Shown one piece after another: positions 24,393 to 32,920 of a stretch of DNA of 36,011 bases (the first letter of the stretch is position 1; each line of letters begins with the position of its first letter). This DNA comes from Aequorivita soesokkakensis. GTDB lineage: Bacteria > Bacteroidota > Bacteroidia > Flavobacteriales > Flavobacteriaceae. The notes beneath the pieces are model-generated. The model did not search any database. It was not told where the DNA came from and saw nothing but the letters and a program-made list of their open reading frames with translations. The stretch spans positions 1 to 36,011 of the forward strand of contig NZ_LXIE01000020.1 of NCBI RefSeq assembly GCF_001641085.1. Direction: 5' to 3'. A program made the translations under genes and the position numbers.

Positions 24393-24878
24393 TTACTCCT
24401 TTGGAATAAATTTTAAGGCAACCCCATTGATACAATGGCGCTCGCCTGTAGTTTCCGTTGGACCATCATTAAAAACATGTCCCAAATGGCCGCCACAAGT
24501 TGCACAATGTTCCTCAGTGCGGGTGTAGCCCAATTTGTTGTCTGTGGAAAAAGCTACATTGCCCTTCACCGCTCTATCAAAACTTGGCCAACCCGTGCCA
24601 CTGTCAAATTTGTGCTTGCTTTCAAAAACTAGAGTGCCACAACCTGCGCAAACGTAGGTTCCTTTTTGATGGTTATCGTTTAATTCACTTGTAAAAGCCC
24701 GCTCGGTACCTTCGTGCCGAAGCACATTGTATGCAGCAGGTGATAATTGTGCTTTCCATTCTTCATCCGTCTTTGTTACCTTAAAAGTTTCCTTTTTTGC
24801 TTCCTTGTTTTTTTGTGCGGAAGAATTACAACTAAAGAAGAAAAGACTTAAAATTAATATGCTCGTTAAATATCTCAT
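24393..24878 (-). CDS. msrB: Peptide-methionine (R)-S-oxide reductase, lipoprotein form
   Basis: MsrB repairs oxidised methionine (R form) in proteins. The 161-residue protein carries a lipoprotein signal (MRYLTSILILSLFFFSC), so it should act in the envelope rather than the cytoplasm. The MsrB domain (about 40-160) is complete: zinc cysteines in YVCAGCG and HCATCGGH, the GTGWPSF substrate motif, and the catalytic cysteine in ERHCINGVALKF. ATG 24878 is used because it lies one base after the TAA of the upstream lipoprotein gene, which implies coupled translation. A TTG four codons upstream is possible but unlikely. Confidence 0.93.
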   Translation of the reverse strand: MRYLTSILILSLFFFSCNSSAQKNKEAKKETFKVTKTDEEWKAQLSPAAYNVLRHEGTERAFTSELNDNHQKGTYVCAGCGTLVFESKHKFDSGTGWPSFDRAVKGNVAFSTDNKLGYTRTEEHCATCGGHLGHVFNDGPTETTGERHCINGVALKFIPKE

Positions 24879-24879
24879 A

Positions 24880-25410
24880 TTAAAGTTCAATCACTTTTAC
24901 GTTTGATCCGTCAGCTTGTTTCATTTGAAGAATTTGTTCCATTGTAGGGTTTGTTTTGGCAAACTCTGCAGGAACTACCGCTATTCTGAATATTTGATTA
25001 TTTACATAATCTGAATCAATATTTGTTAGGTCAAAATTACCTTCTATGGTAAATTGGACATCAACAAAAGTATGGTTGAAATTATATTGAAAAATATCAC
25101 CGGTTCCGTCTTGGTAAAATATGTTTTGTGGCAATTGCGACCACACATCAGCGGTTTGTCCATTCCCGATATCATCTTGGCCTTCATATCTATAAGCTAA
25201 AACCACATCACTTTCAAAAACCTCAAAAGGAAATGCTATAAAAGAAGATGAATAAGTATTAGAGCCAGCATTATATTGAAAATTTACATTAGTTTCAAAA
25301 ACCTGAGCAAAATACAACCCGCCATCCTGTCCCGGAGGTCCTGGATCCCCTTCGCAAGAAGTAAATAAAACTGTTGTGGAAAGTGCCAAAAAAAGAAGTA
25401 TGTTTTTCAT
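24880..25410 (-). CDS. Lipoprotein with short collagen-like segment
   Basis: This 176-residue protein has a lipoprotein signal (MKNILLFLALSTTVLFTSC). Directly after the lipidated cysteine comes EGDPGPPGQDGG, a short collagen-like Gly-X-Y run, then a beta-rich domain of about 150 residues (YFAQVFETNVNFQY, NHTFVDVQFTIEG, IFRIAVVPAEF). I do not recognise a family with a known function. Its stop codon is one base from the msrB start, so the two envelope lipoproteins are probably made together; whether this one is an MsrB partner or substrate is unknown. Confidence 0.75.
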   Translation of the reverse strand: MKNILLFLALSTTVLFTSCEGDPGPPGQDGGLYFAQVFETNVNFQYNAGSNTYSSSFIAFPFEVFESDVVLAYRYEGQDDIGNGQTADVWSQLPQNIFYQDGTGDIFQYNFNHTFVDVQFTIEGNFDLTNIDSDYVNNQIFRIAVVPAEFAKTNPTMEQILQMKQADGSNVKVIEL

Positions 25411-25623
25411 AATTGATATTTTTAAAATTTATAGGGTAAGTTTTACAAAAGTCGTTCCAACTTTTAAAAGTCCATAAATTTAAAGGCTTTGACTGCTATA
25501 TTATATTAAGGAAACACTAAAGTTTATTTTTTTTGGAATAAAAGTTGAAAGTCAATTTTAAATTAATTTTAATAGAATAGTAAATTTATATCTCTAATTT
25601 TAACAAATCAAAACCATCTTCTT
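25411..25623. other. Intergenic region between divergent lipoprotein genes
   Basis: This AT-rich 213-base gap between two divergent genes must hold both promoters. I see only weak -7 matches (TAATTTTA near 25595 on plus) and no gene or clear repeat. Confidence 0.5.
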
Positions 25624-26442
25624 ATGAAATTTAAAAAATCCTTATCAATATTAGTACTGGGTATGATTGTGGTTGCTTGTAGCACAAATCCATTCACGGG
25701 GAAGCAAACCTTAGCTTTGGTTCCAAATTCGCAGATTTTACCAATGGCTTTTCAGCAGTACAATGAGTTTTTGTCTGAAAATAAAGTAGTAAAAGGAACA
25801 ACCGATGCAAACATGGTAAAAAACGTTGGCCAAAAAATTGCCTCTGCCGCTGAAAGATATCTTACTGCCAATGGATATGCAGGATACTTGGCAGACTATC
25901 GCTGGGAATACAATTTAATTGATAGTAAAGAAGTAAATGCCTGGTGCATGCCCGGAGGAAAAATTGTGGTTTATACGGGTATTTTGCCTGTAACAAAAAA
26001 TGAAGCCGGTTTGGCTGCTGTAATGGGACACGAGGTTGCCCACGCCCTGGCAAACCACGGACAACAACGTATGAGCGCTACCCAATTACAACAATTGGGC
26101 GCAGTTGGAGTAGGGGTTGCAACCGCAAACTCAGAAAATGCACAAATCTTTAATGCTGCATACGGCTTGGGTTCCAATATTGGAGTTATGCTTCCTTTTA
26201 GCCGTAGCCACGAAACGGAGGCAGATCATATTGGTCTTATTTTAATGGCTATTGCCGGTTATGACCCAATTGTTTCTGCAGAATTATGGCAAAGAATGCA
26301 AGCTCAAGAAAATGGAAATACGCCTCCGGAAATTTTAAGCACGCACCCTTCCAGTGCAACTAGAATTCAAAATATTCAAGCTTGGGTTCCTGAAGCTAAA
26401 GCTGAAGCCAGAAAATTTGGGGTAACTTCTTTTAAGAGATAA
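25624..26442 (+). CDS. M48 family metallopeptidase, lipoprotein
   Basis: This zinc peptidase of the M48 (Ste24/HtpX/LoiP-like) group probably does quality control in the envelope. The 272-residue protein has a lipoprotein signal (KKSLSILVLGMIVVAC), then the STNPFTGKQTLALV start typical of the M48C lipoproteins (YggG/LoiP, BepA-related). The catalytic motif HEVAH is at residues 136-140 and the third zinc ligand is the glutamate of HETEADHIG. The C-terminus has the STHPSSATRIQNIQ motif seen in the same group. It lacks the TPR tail of BepA. It is a single gene, closed by a terminator. Confidence 0.92.
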   Translation: MKFKKSLSILVLGMIVVACSTNPFTGKQTLALVPNSQILPMAFQQYNEFLSENKVVKGTTDANMVKNVGQKIASAAERYLTANGYAGYLADYRWEYNLIDSKEVNAWCMPGGKIVVYTGILPVTKNEAGLAAVMGHEVAHALANHGQQRMSATQLQQLGAVGVGVATANSENAQIFNAAYGLGSNIGVMLPFSRSHETEADHIGLILMAIAGYDPIVSAELWQRMQAQENGNTPPEILSTHPSSATRIQNIQAWVPEAKAEARKFGVTSFKR

Positions 26443-26474
26443 AACAAACAAAATAAAATTTATTGAATATTTTC

Positions 26475-26501
26475 AAAATCCCACTTTAAGTGGGATTTTT
26501 T
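26475..26501 (+). terminator. Terminator after the M48 peptidase gene
   Basis: AAAATCCCACTT and AAGTGGGATTTT form a near-continuous palindrome followed by TT. Confidence 0.85.
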
Positions 26502-26535
26502 ATTAGTTTAGTAACCTCAAAATTGAATCAGCAAT

Positions 26536-27855
26536 ATGCCCAATTTACCAAAAGGAAGTAAAAAATTGTTAAATGCTTGGGCGTTTTATGATTGGGCAAA
26601 TTCAGTTTACAGCCTTGTAATTGCTTCGGCAATTTTTCCTATTTATTATCAGGCGCTTTTTAAAGTGGCAGACATTTCAACCGTTTCAATATTAGGAGGA
26701 ACCATTCGCAGCACTCCATTAATTAGCTATACAACTGCAGCGGCTTTTTTATTGGTAGCCTTTATTTCGCCATTGCTTTCAGGTATTGCGGATTATGTGG
26801 GAAATAAAAAGAATTTCATGAAATTCTTTTGCTACTTGGGCGCCCTTTCTTGCATGGGACTTTATTTTTTCAGTATTGAAAATATTGAAATTAGCCTTGT
26901 ATTCTACTTTTTTGGTTTGATAGGTTTTTGGGGAAGTTTGGTGTTCTATAATTCCTATTTGCCCGATGTGGCTTTTCCCGAACAGCAGGATAGGGTTAGC
27001 GCACGCGGTTATTCATTGGGATATATAGGTAGCGTTGTCTTGTTGCTTTTCAATCTTGGAATGGTTATGTTTCCGCAATATTTTGGTTTTGGGAGTGAAG
27101 AAGGAGCTAGTATGGAAGCCATGCGTTGGTCCTTTATTTCCGTTGGCATTTGGTGGATTCTTTTTAGCCAATATTCTTTTTATTTTCTTCCGAAAGGAAA
27201 CAAAAGCGGAAAAAAAGTTAGTACAAAAATACTTTTGAATGGCTTTAGGGAATTGAAAAGTGTTTACGGTTCACTTTCTGAAAATATACAATTAAAAAGA
27301 TATCTAGCCGCATTTTTTGTTTACAGTATGGCAGTGCAAACCGTGATGCTTGTTGCAACCTATTTTGGGGAACAAGAAATTTCTTGGGGCGGGGACGATG
27401 CAAAAACACTGGGTTTAATTGTTAGTATATTGATTATTCAATTGGTGGCAGTTGGTGGGGCGATTATAACCTCCCGAGCTTCGGAAAAATTTGGTAATAT
27501 TCCAGTTCTTATTGTTATAAATATAGTATGGGTTTTCATTTGCGTGGTTGCATTTTTTATAGAATCACCAACCCAATTTTACGTAACGGCAGGGATAGTG
27601 GGCTTGGTAATGGGCGGGATACAGTCACTTTCACGTTCCACTTATTCAAAATTTTTACCCGAAACAAAAGACACAACTTCCTATTTCAGTTTTTATGATG
27701 TTACGGAAAAGATAGGAATTGTAATAGGAATGTTGATTTACGGTTTTATTGATCAAAGAACCGGAAGTATGCGAAACTCAATATTGTTTCTTGTAATATT
27801 TTTTATGGCCGGCGTATTTTTGTTATTAAGAGTACCAAGAAATAAAACCCATTAA
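26536..27855 (+). CDS. MFS transporter, UMF1 family
   Basis: This 439-residue inner-membrane protein has about twelve membrane helices. The start LLNAWAFYDWANSVYSLVIAS is the hallmark of the UMF1 (Atg22-like) branch of the major facilitator superfamily. SPLLSGIADYVGNKKN is the loop 2-3 MFS signature, and GGIQSLSRSTYSKFLP and YDVTEKIGIVIG are also typical. The solute is not known for most bacterial members; yeast Atg22 exports amino acids from the vacuole. It lies 94 bases after the M48 gene beyond a terminator, so it has its own start. Confidence 0.88.
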   Translation: MPNLPKGSKKLLNAWAFYDWANSVYSLVIASAIFPIYYQALFKVADISTVSILGGTIRSTPLISYTTAAAFLLVAFISPLLSGIADYVGNKKNFMKFFCYLGALSCMGLYFFSIENIEISLVFYFFGLIGFWGSLVFYNSYLPDVAFPEQQDRVSARGYSLGYIGSVVLLLFNLGMVMFPQYFGFGSEEGASMEAMRWSFISVGIWWILFSQYSFYFLPKGNKSGKKVSTKILLNGFRELKSVYGSLSENIQLKRYLAAFFVYSMAVQTVMLVATYFGEQEISWGGDDAKTLGLIVSILIIQLVAVGGAIITSRASEKFGNIPVLIVINIVWVFICVVAFFIESPTQFYVTAGIVGLVMGGIQSLSRSTYSKFLPETKDTTSYFSFYDVTEKIGIVIGMLIYGFIDQRTGSMRNSILFLVIFFMAGVFLLLRVPRNKTH

Positions 27856-27867
27856 ACAATTTTTGTT

Positions 27868-27875
27868 TAAGTTTG
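27868..27875 (+). promoter_or_regulatory. -7 promoter element of the DUF6252 gene
   Basis: TAAGTTTG matches TAnnTTTG and predicts a start near 27879, giving a leader of about 24 bases to ATG 27903. The upstream in-frame TTG at 27873 lies inside this element, which rules it out as a start. Confidence 0.6.
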
Positions 27876-27902
27876 CGTTTATTACCTACAAACTACTTAT
27901 TT

Positions 27903-29297
27903 ATGAAGAAAATGTATTTTTTAAAAGGAATGCTTTTATTATTTGTGGCATTCCAATTTTTTTCCTGTGAAAATGAGCCCCTAACGGGAGAATTCATTCA
28001 AAACGAAGAAAATGATGCCGATGTAGGACAATTTAAAGCAAAGGTTGCCGGGCAGGAATATATTGCTTCTTCAGCTTCAGCAACGCTTACTACTGATAAT
28101 GAAATGGTAATTACCGGAATAAAACCCGGTGGTGAAAACATAACCCTTTCAATAAAAGATGCAGCCGTTGGCTCATTTAACTTATCCACAGGTGCAAACA
28201 ATGAAAATGGGGGAGCCTATTTTGATGGTTCAATAAATGTACTTCCATACGTCTCCGCAGCTGCATTGGGCGGTTCGGGACTTTTAAATATTACCGAAAT
28301 TGACGCCGATGCCCAAACCGTAACTGGAACTTTCAGTTTTATGGGCGTTCGTATAAAGGTTGATGGCGACGGAAACCCAATACTCGATGGTAATGGCGAC
28401 CCAGTTTTGGAAGATATAGAAATCACAAATGGAGCTTTTAATGCTATAGCATATGTAATTGACGATACCGGCGGTGGCGGTGGTGGCGGCAATCCCAACA
28501 ATGAATTTTTCGCAAAAGTAGATGGTGTTGATTTTATTGCTGATAGTATATTCGTTACTGAACCAATGGTTGGCGATGTACATATGATAAATATTTTAGC
28601 CAGATCCAATACTGGAGAACTTATGCGCATAGATGTGCCAAGATCATTGGGGGTTGGTACTTTTGAAATGGTAAATATTTCTGACGGAACAAAATTAATA
28701 GCCCTTTATAATGCAGGGAACGGGGCTGAAAATCTTACCTCAAACCCTGGATCAATAACCATTTCTGAGTTTGATCTTGAATTGGGAATATTAACAGCTA
28801 CCTTTTCATTTACCGGGACAGATCCATTAGGCCAAGTGCCCGATATTGTTGAAGTTACTGAGGGAAGTTTTACAGTTTATTTTGAAGGAGTTCCTGGGGC
28901 AAACAATGCATTTACTGCAAATGTGGACGGGGCTTCATATTCGCCAGATGAAATTGTTATCACTACCTCAATTGTTAACCAATATCCAAGAATTACAATA
29001 ACCACAACAAAAGGGGATCAAAGAATGGAATTAACTTTTCCAGCTACCGTAACAGAGGGAACTTTTGATATGGGAACCGAAATTATTGATGGGGATGAAA
29101 TTGTAGCATATTACACGCCAGTAGTTGGCACTTCAATTACGTATGTTTCAAGCCCTGGAAGCTTGGTGATTACTAATTACGATATTCCAAATGGAATAAT
29201 AGAAGGAACATTTAACTTTACGGGAGTTGATGCTTCTGGGCAAGACCCAACTATTCACCAAATTACTGGTGGTGAATTTTTGATAGTTTTACCATAA
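27903..29297 (+). CDS. DUF6252-like lipoprotein with three repeats
   Basis: This 464-residue protein has a lipoprotein signal (LKGMLLLFVAFQFFSC). The mature part holds three similar beta-rich repeats of about 120-150 residues. They start FKAKVAGQEYIASS, FFAKVDGVDFIADS and FTANVDGASYSPDE and each closes with TGTFSFMG-, ATFSFTG- or GTFNFTG-type strands followed by ITxGxF. Seven glycines link repeats 1 and 2. The repeat unit is that of the DUF6252 proteins of Bacteroidetes, usually present once; function unknown. ATG 27903 follows the promoter by about 24 bases. Confidence 0.82.
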   Translation: MKKMYFLKGMLLLFVAFQFFSCENEPLTGEFIQNEENDADVGQFKAKVAGQEYIASSASATLTTDNEMVITGIKPGGENITLSIKDAAVGSFNLSTGANNENGGAYFDGSINVLPYVSAAALGGSGLLNITEIDADAQTVTGTFSFMGVRIKVDGDGNPILDGNGDPVLEDIEITNGAFNAIAYVIDDTGGGGGGGNPNNEFFAKVDGVDFIADSIFVTEPMVGDVHMINILARSNTGELMRIDVPRSLGVGTFEMVNISDGTKLIALYNAGNGAENLTSNPGSITISEFDLELGILTATFSFTGTDPLGQVPDIVEVTEGSFTVYFEGVPGANNAFTANVDGASYSPDEIVITTSIVNQYPRITITTTKGDQRMELTFPATVTEGTFDMGTEIIDGDEIVAYYTPVVGTSITYVSSPGSLVITNYDIPNGIIEGTFNFTGVDASGQDPTIHQITGGEFLIVLP

Positions 29298-29317
29298 GCA
29301 GAAATCATATACCATAA

Positions 29318-29352
29318 AAAAAGCCGCTTTTAGTTTTTAAAAGCGGCTTTTT
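29318..29352. terminator. Bidirectional terminator between the DUF6252 and GIN-domain genes
   Basis: AAAAAGCCGCTTTT (29318-29331) pairs perfectly with AAAAGCGGCTTTTT (29339-29352) between converging genes. Confidence 0.92.
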
Positions 29353-29372
29353 AAATTATAATAATAGTTGCG

Positions 29373-30107
29373 TTAAATAGATTTTACCTTTCCTGAACCC
29401 ATAATTTTTACGTCATTGGAAGTTGGGTTTCCAGCACAAAAAATAGAACCCGAACCTTGAATGCGGGCTTTTAAACTATTCTTTGCATAAATTGAAGAAT
29501 CCCCAGAACCGGAAATATAGATTTGCGCATTTTCGGAGTTTAATTCCTTTCCTTCAAAATTTCCGCTACCGGTTGTTTTCACTTCAACATCCGTTACTTT
29601 ACCGGAAAGCGTCATATCTCCTGAACCGTTTAATTGAGCATCCACGGAATTGGCTTCTATAGAAATCTTTATTTGGCCAGAACCTTGAATGTTCAAGGCA
29701 AGGGAATTACTTTTCAGCATATCTTTTCCTTCAACATTTCCAGAACCGCGAAGGGAAATTTCTGAAAGATCTTCAAAGGGAACGGTTATTTTGATTTTTT
29801 TTGTATTCCGCAGCGAAGTATTGTTCTTCATTGAAATTTTTAGCGTGGTTCCGTCAGATTCTACGACTATCCTGTCCTGCACATTGTCTTCCGCAGTTAT
29901 GCTAATGTTTCCTTCTGTCCCTTTTTCAAGAAATACATCCATGGAACCAGAAACATTAATTGTATTGTAAGGCTGGGTGTTTACGGTTTTCGTTATTACA
30001 TTTCCACTTCCTTCAATAGAATTGCTGTTTCTATTCTGAGCGATAATTTCAAGGTTGCCAATAATGAGAAGTGTTAACGCAAGCGAGATTTTAGTTAGTG
30101 TGGCCAT
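29373..30107 (-). CDS. GIN domain (DUF2807) secreted protein
   Basis: This 244-residue protein has a signal peptide (MATLTKISLALTLLIIGNLEIIA-Q), then a head-GIN (DUF2807) domain that fills the rest. The domain is a right-handed beta-helix-like fold with a repeated GSG motif: SIEGSGNVIT, SLRGSGNVEG, NIQGSGQIKI, LNGSGDMTLS, TTGSGNFEG, ISGSGDSSIY, IQGSGSIF, IMGSGKV. It is probably periplasmic or surface-located; no function is established for the family. ATG 30107 is used; the frame extends to a TTG at 30116. Confidence 0.85.
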   Translation of the reverse strand: MATLTKISLALTLLIIGNLEIIAQNRNSNSIEGSGNVITKTVNTQPYNTINVSGSMDVFLEKGTEGNISITAEDNVQDRIVVESDGTTLKISMKNNTSLRNTKKIKITVPFEDLSEISLRGSGNVEGKDMLKSNSLALNIQGSGQIKISIEANSVDAQLNGSGDMTLSGKVTDVEVKTTGSGNFEGKELNSENAQIYISGSGDSSIYAKNSLKARIQGSGSIFCAGNPTSNDVKIMGSGKVKSI

Positions 30108-30196
30108 AATTTTCAATTTAATTTTTAAAGATAGTTATTTAGTTTAAAGACAGTATTTTAATGGGAATGTTACACTTCCTTTTAAAAAATATCATA

Positions 30197-30251
30197 GAAC
30201 TGGCATAACTCTTGAAATATAGTATAAAAGGAACTGGCAAAACACTTGAAA
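30197..30251 (+). promoter_or_regulatory. Two tandem sigma-54-like elements upstream of lon
   Basis: A 21-bp unit occurs twice, 34 bases apart: GAACTGGCATAACTCTTGAAA (30197-30217) and GAACTGGCAAAACACTTGAAA (30231-30251). Each contains TGGCA and TTGA at the exact -24/-12 spacing of a sigma-54 promoter (consensus TGGCACG-N4-TTGCW), with A instead of C at the -12 GC. Both face lon. Use as promoters is inferred. Confidence 0.4.
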
Positions 30252-30295
30252 GCCAGCGCTCTTTCATAAATTATTCATAAACATTTTAATAATAA

Positions 30296-30329
30296 GACAT
30301 TGCGTGTATTACATTTGTGACACAATGTC
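30296..30329 (+). promoter_or_regulatory. lon -7 element inside an inverted repeat
   Basis: TACATTTG at 30310-30317 matches the -7 consensus TAnnTTTG and predicts a start near 30321 and a 21-base leader. It is enclosed by an inverted repeat, GACATTGcgTGT (30296-30307) and ACACAATGTC (30320-30329), with a two-base bulge. This would suit a repressor site. Confidence 0.5.
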
Positions 30330-30341
30330 CTAAACAAATAT

Positions 30342-32792
30342 ATGGCCAATTCAAAACTAACATCATTAGACAAGTTGTCATTTCAGGATTTAAAGGAAGA
30401 TGCAGAATTCATCCCATTAATGTCTGCTGAAGATGAAGATGCTATGCACAAAGAAGATCTGCCGGAAATCCTTCCTATTTTGCCTTTACGGAACACGGTA
30501 TTGTTTCCAGGTGTTGTAATTCCCATTACGGCTGGAAGGGATAAATCCATCAAACTTATAAACGAAACCAATAAAGGAAATAAGGTTATTGGCGTAGTTT
30601 CCCAAAAAGATGAATATGAAGAGGAACCGGGAATTGATGATATAAATACTATAGGTACCGTTGCGAAAATTCTTCGCGTGTTGAAAATGCCCGATGGCAA
30701 TACCACCGTAATCATTCAAGGGAAAAAGCGTTTTGAGGTAGCAGAAGTTATCACCACAACTCCTTATATGACCGCGACTATTCGTGAAGTTGCGGAAGCG
30801 CGCCCCGAAAAGGAAAGTGAGGAGTTTAGAGCTATTATTGATTCCATAAAAGAAATGGCGCTTAAAATAATCAAGGAAAGCCCGAACATTCCATCGGAAG
30901 CTGCCTTTGCCATTAAAAATATTGAAAGTTCCAGTTTTCTTATAAATTTTGTTTCCTCAAACCTGAATATAGATGTTGAGGAAAAGCAAACGCTTCTTGA
31001 AATAAATAACTTGAAGGATCGCGCGCTGGAAACGCTTCGGTATATGAATATGGAAATTCAGAAGCTTTCGCTTCGCAATGATATTCAGTCGAAAGTTCAG
31101 AGCGATATTAATCAACAGCAGCGCGAGTATTTTCTGCATCAGCAAATGAAAACTATTCAGGAAGAGCTGGGTGGTTCTTCTTCCGAAGAGGAAATAGAGG
31201 AGATGCGTGAGCGTGCCAAGAAAAAGAAATGGAGCAAGGAAGTTGAAAAACACTTCACAAAAGAGTTGTCAAAAATGCAGCGAATGAATCCGCAGGTTGC
31301 GGAATACAGCATTCAGCGAAATTATTTGGAACTTATTTTGGAACTTCCGTGGGATAAATACAGCAAAGATAAATTTGATTTAAAACGCGCGCGAAAAATT
31401 CTTGATAGAGACCATTACGGACTTGATGACGTTAAAAAGCGAATTATAGAATATTTAGCTGTTCTGAAGCTACGGAATGATATGAAATCGCCAATACTCT
31501 GTCTGTACGGTCCTCCGGGAGTTGGAAAAACTTCTTTGGGAAAATCCATTGCAGAGGCATTGGGCAGAAAATACGTTCGGATGAGTTTGGGCGGCCTTCG
31601 CGATGAAGCTGAGATTCGGGGACATCGAAAAACCTATATTGGTGCAATGCCCGGTAGAATTATTCAAAGTATAAAAAAAGCAGAAACCAGTAATCCGGTT
31701 TTCGTTTTGGATGAAATTGATAAAATTTCAGCCGGCAACCAAGGTGATCCTTCCTCGGCTATGCTTGAAGTGCTTGATCCAGAGCAGAACAATTCGTTTT
31801 ACGACAACTTTTTGGAACTTGGGTATGACCTTTCCAAGGTTATGTTTATTGCCACTTCCAACAGCTTGAGCACCATTCAGCCTGCCTTGCGTGATAGGAT
31901 GGAGATTATAAATGTTACAGGTTATACCGTTGAGGAAAAGGTTGAAATTGCAAAACGCCATTTGCTTCCGAAGCAATTAAAGGAACACGGAATGGATGCC
32001 AATGCACTTAAAATTGCCAAGCCACAACTTGAAAAAATTGTGGAAGGCTATACGCGCGAAAGCGGGGTGCGTTCTTTGGAAAAGCAAATAGCAAAAATGG
32101 TTCGTTATGCCGCAATGAAAATTGCAATGGAGGAAGAATACGAGGTTAAAGTAACCAATGAAATTATTATTGAAGTTTTGGGCGCTCCAAAAATGGAACG
32201 CGACAAATATGAAAACAACGATGTTGCCGGAGTTGTTACCGGACTTGCTTGGACAAGGGTTGGCGGTGACATTCTTTTTATTGAATCAACCCTTTCAAAA
32301 GGGAAAGGTGCTTTAAACATGACCGGAAACCTTGGAAAAGTAATGAAGGAATCTGCAACTATTGCGCTTGAATATATAAAATCCAATGCTGAGAAATTGG
32401 GCATCAATCCCGATATTTTTGATAATTATAATGTCCATATTCACGTGCCGGAAGGAGCAACGCCAAAGGATGGGCCAAGTGCGGGAATCACTATGTTAAC
32501 TTCATTGGTTTCACTATTCACACAAAGAAAAGTGAAAAAATCCATTGCGATGACTGGTGAAATTACACTTCGCGGAAAAGTATTGCCAGTAGGTGGAATA
32601 AAGGAAAAAATTCTCGCAGCAAAACGTGCCCGAATCAAAGAAATACTTCTTTGTGAAGACAACAAAAGTGATATAGACGAAATTAAGCCAGAATATTTAA
32701 AAGGACTTACTTTCCATTATGTGAAAGATATGGCAGATGTGCTGGATTTAGCGCTTACAAAAGAAAAAGTGAAAAACGCGAAAAAACTGTAA
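30342..32792 (+). CDS. lon: ATP-dependent protease Lon
   Basis: Lon degrades misfolded and regulatory proteins in the cytoplasm. The 816-residue protein has the N-terminal Lon substrate-binding domain (about 45-240; [19 protein letters not shown]), a coiled linker, the AAA+ module with Walker [10 protein letters not shown] (near 390) and Walker [10 protein letters not shown] (near 458), and the C-terminal protease with the Ser-Lys dyad: serine near 713 in [11 protein letters not shown] and lysine near 756 in [15 protein letters not shown]. The length is normal. Upstream are sigma-54-like repeats and an inverted repeat over the -7 element, so it is probably tightly regulated. A 15-bp inverted repeat follows. 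Confidence 0.97.
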   Translation: MANSKLTSLDKLSFQDLKEDAEFIPLMSAEDEDAMHKEDLPEILPILPLRNTVLFPGVVIPITAGRDKSIKLINETNKGNKVIGVVSQKDEYEEEPGIDDINTIGTVAKILRVLKMPDGNTTVIIQGKKRFEVAEVITTTPYMTATIREVAEARPEKESEEFRAIIDSIKEMALKIIKESPNIPSEAAFAIKNIESSSFLINFVSSNLNIDVEEKQTLLEINNLKDRALETLRYMNMEIQKLSLRNDIQSKVQSDINQQQREYFLHQQMKTIQEELGGSSSEEEIEEMRERAKKKKWSKEVEKHFTKELSKMQRMNPQVAEYSIQRNYLELILELPWDKYSKDKFDLKRARKILDRDHYGLDDVKKRIIEYLAVLKLRNDMKSPILCLYGPPGVGKTSLGKSIAEALGRKYVRMSLGGLRDEAEIRGHRKTYIGAMPGRIIQSIKKAETSNPVFVLDEIDKISAGNQGDPSSAMLEVLDPEQNNSFYDNFLELGYDLSKVMFIATSNSLSTIQPALRDRMEIINVTGYTVEEKVEIAKRHLLPKQLKEHGMDANALKIAKPQLEKIVEGYTRESGVRSLEKQIAKMVRYAAMKIAMEEEYEVKVTNEIIIEVLGAPKMERDKYENNDVAGVVTGLAWTRVGGDILFIESTLSKGKGALNMTGNLGKVMKESATIALEYIKSNAEKLGINPDIFDNYNVHIHVPEGATPKDGPSAGITMLTSLVSLFTQRKVKKSIAMTGEITLRGKVLPVGGIKEKILAAKRARIKEILLCEDNKSDIDEIKPEYLKGLTFHYVKDMADVLDLALTKEKVKNAKKL

Positions 32793-32802
32793 ACAGATTT
32801 AG

Positions 32803-32849
32803 TTGAGGATTAAAGTATAATAGTTCCACATTTATACTTTAATCCTTAA
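32803..32849. repeat. Long AT-rich inverted repeat after lon
   Basis: AGGATTAAAGTATAA (32806-32820) and TTATACTTTAATCCT (32832-32846) are perfect 15-base complements around an 11-base loop, extendable to 18 pairs with one wobble. It lacks a T tract, so it may be an mRNA-stabilising stem, a weak terminator or a protein site. Confidence 0.8.
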
Positions 32850-32876
32850 TGATTTCTTTCCTTTGCAAAAATAAAT

Positions 32877-32884
32877 TATACTTG
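32877..32884 (+). promoter_or_regulatory. Probable -7 element of porQ
   Basis: TATACTTG is one base off TAnnTTTG. The identical octamer precedes mscL at 34679. It would give a leader of about 33 bases. Confidence 0.4.
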
Positions 32885-32920
32885 CATTCGTTTAGTTTTT
32901 AGTTACGGTAACTCGCGTCT

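Noticed and set aside
31444-32665. Several minus-strand open frames of 65-100 codons within lon
   Set aside because: All are antisense to the complete Lon coding region and show no independent evidence of coding.
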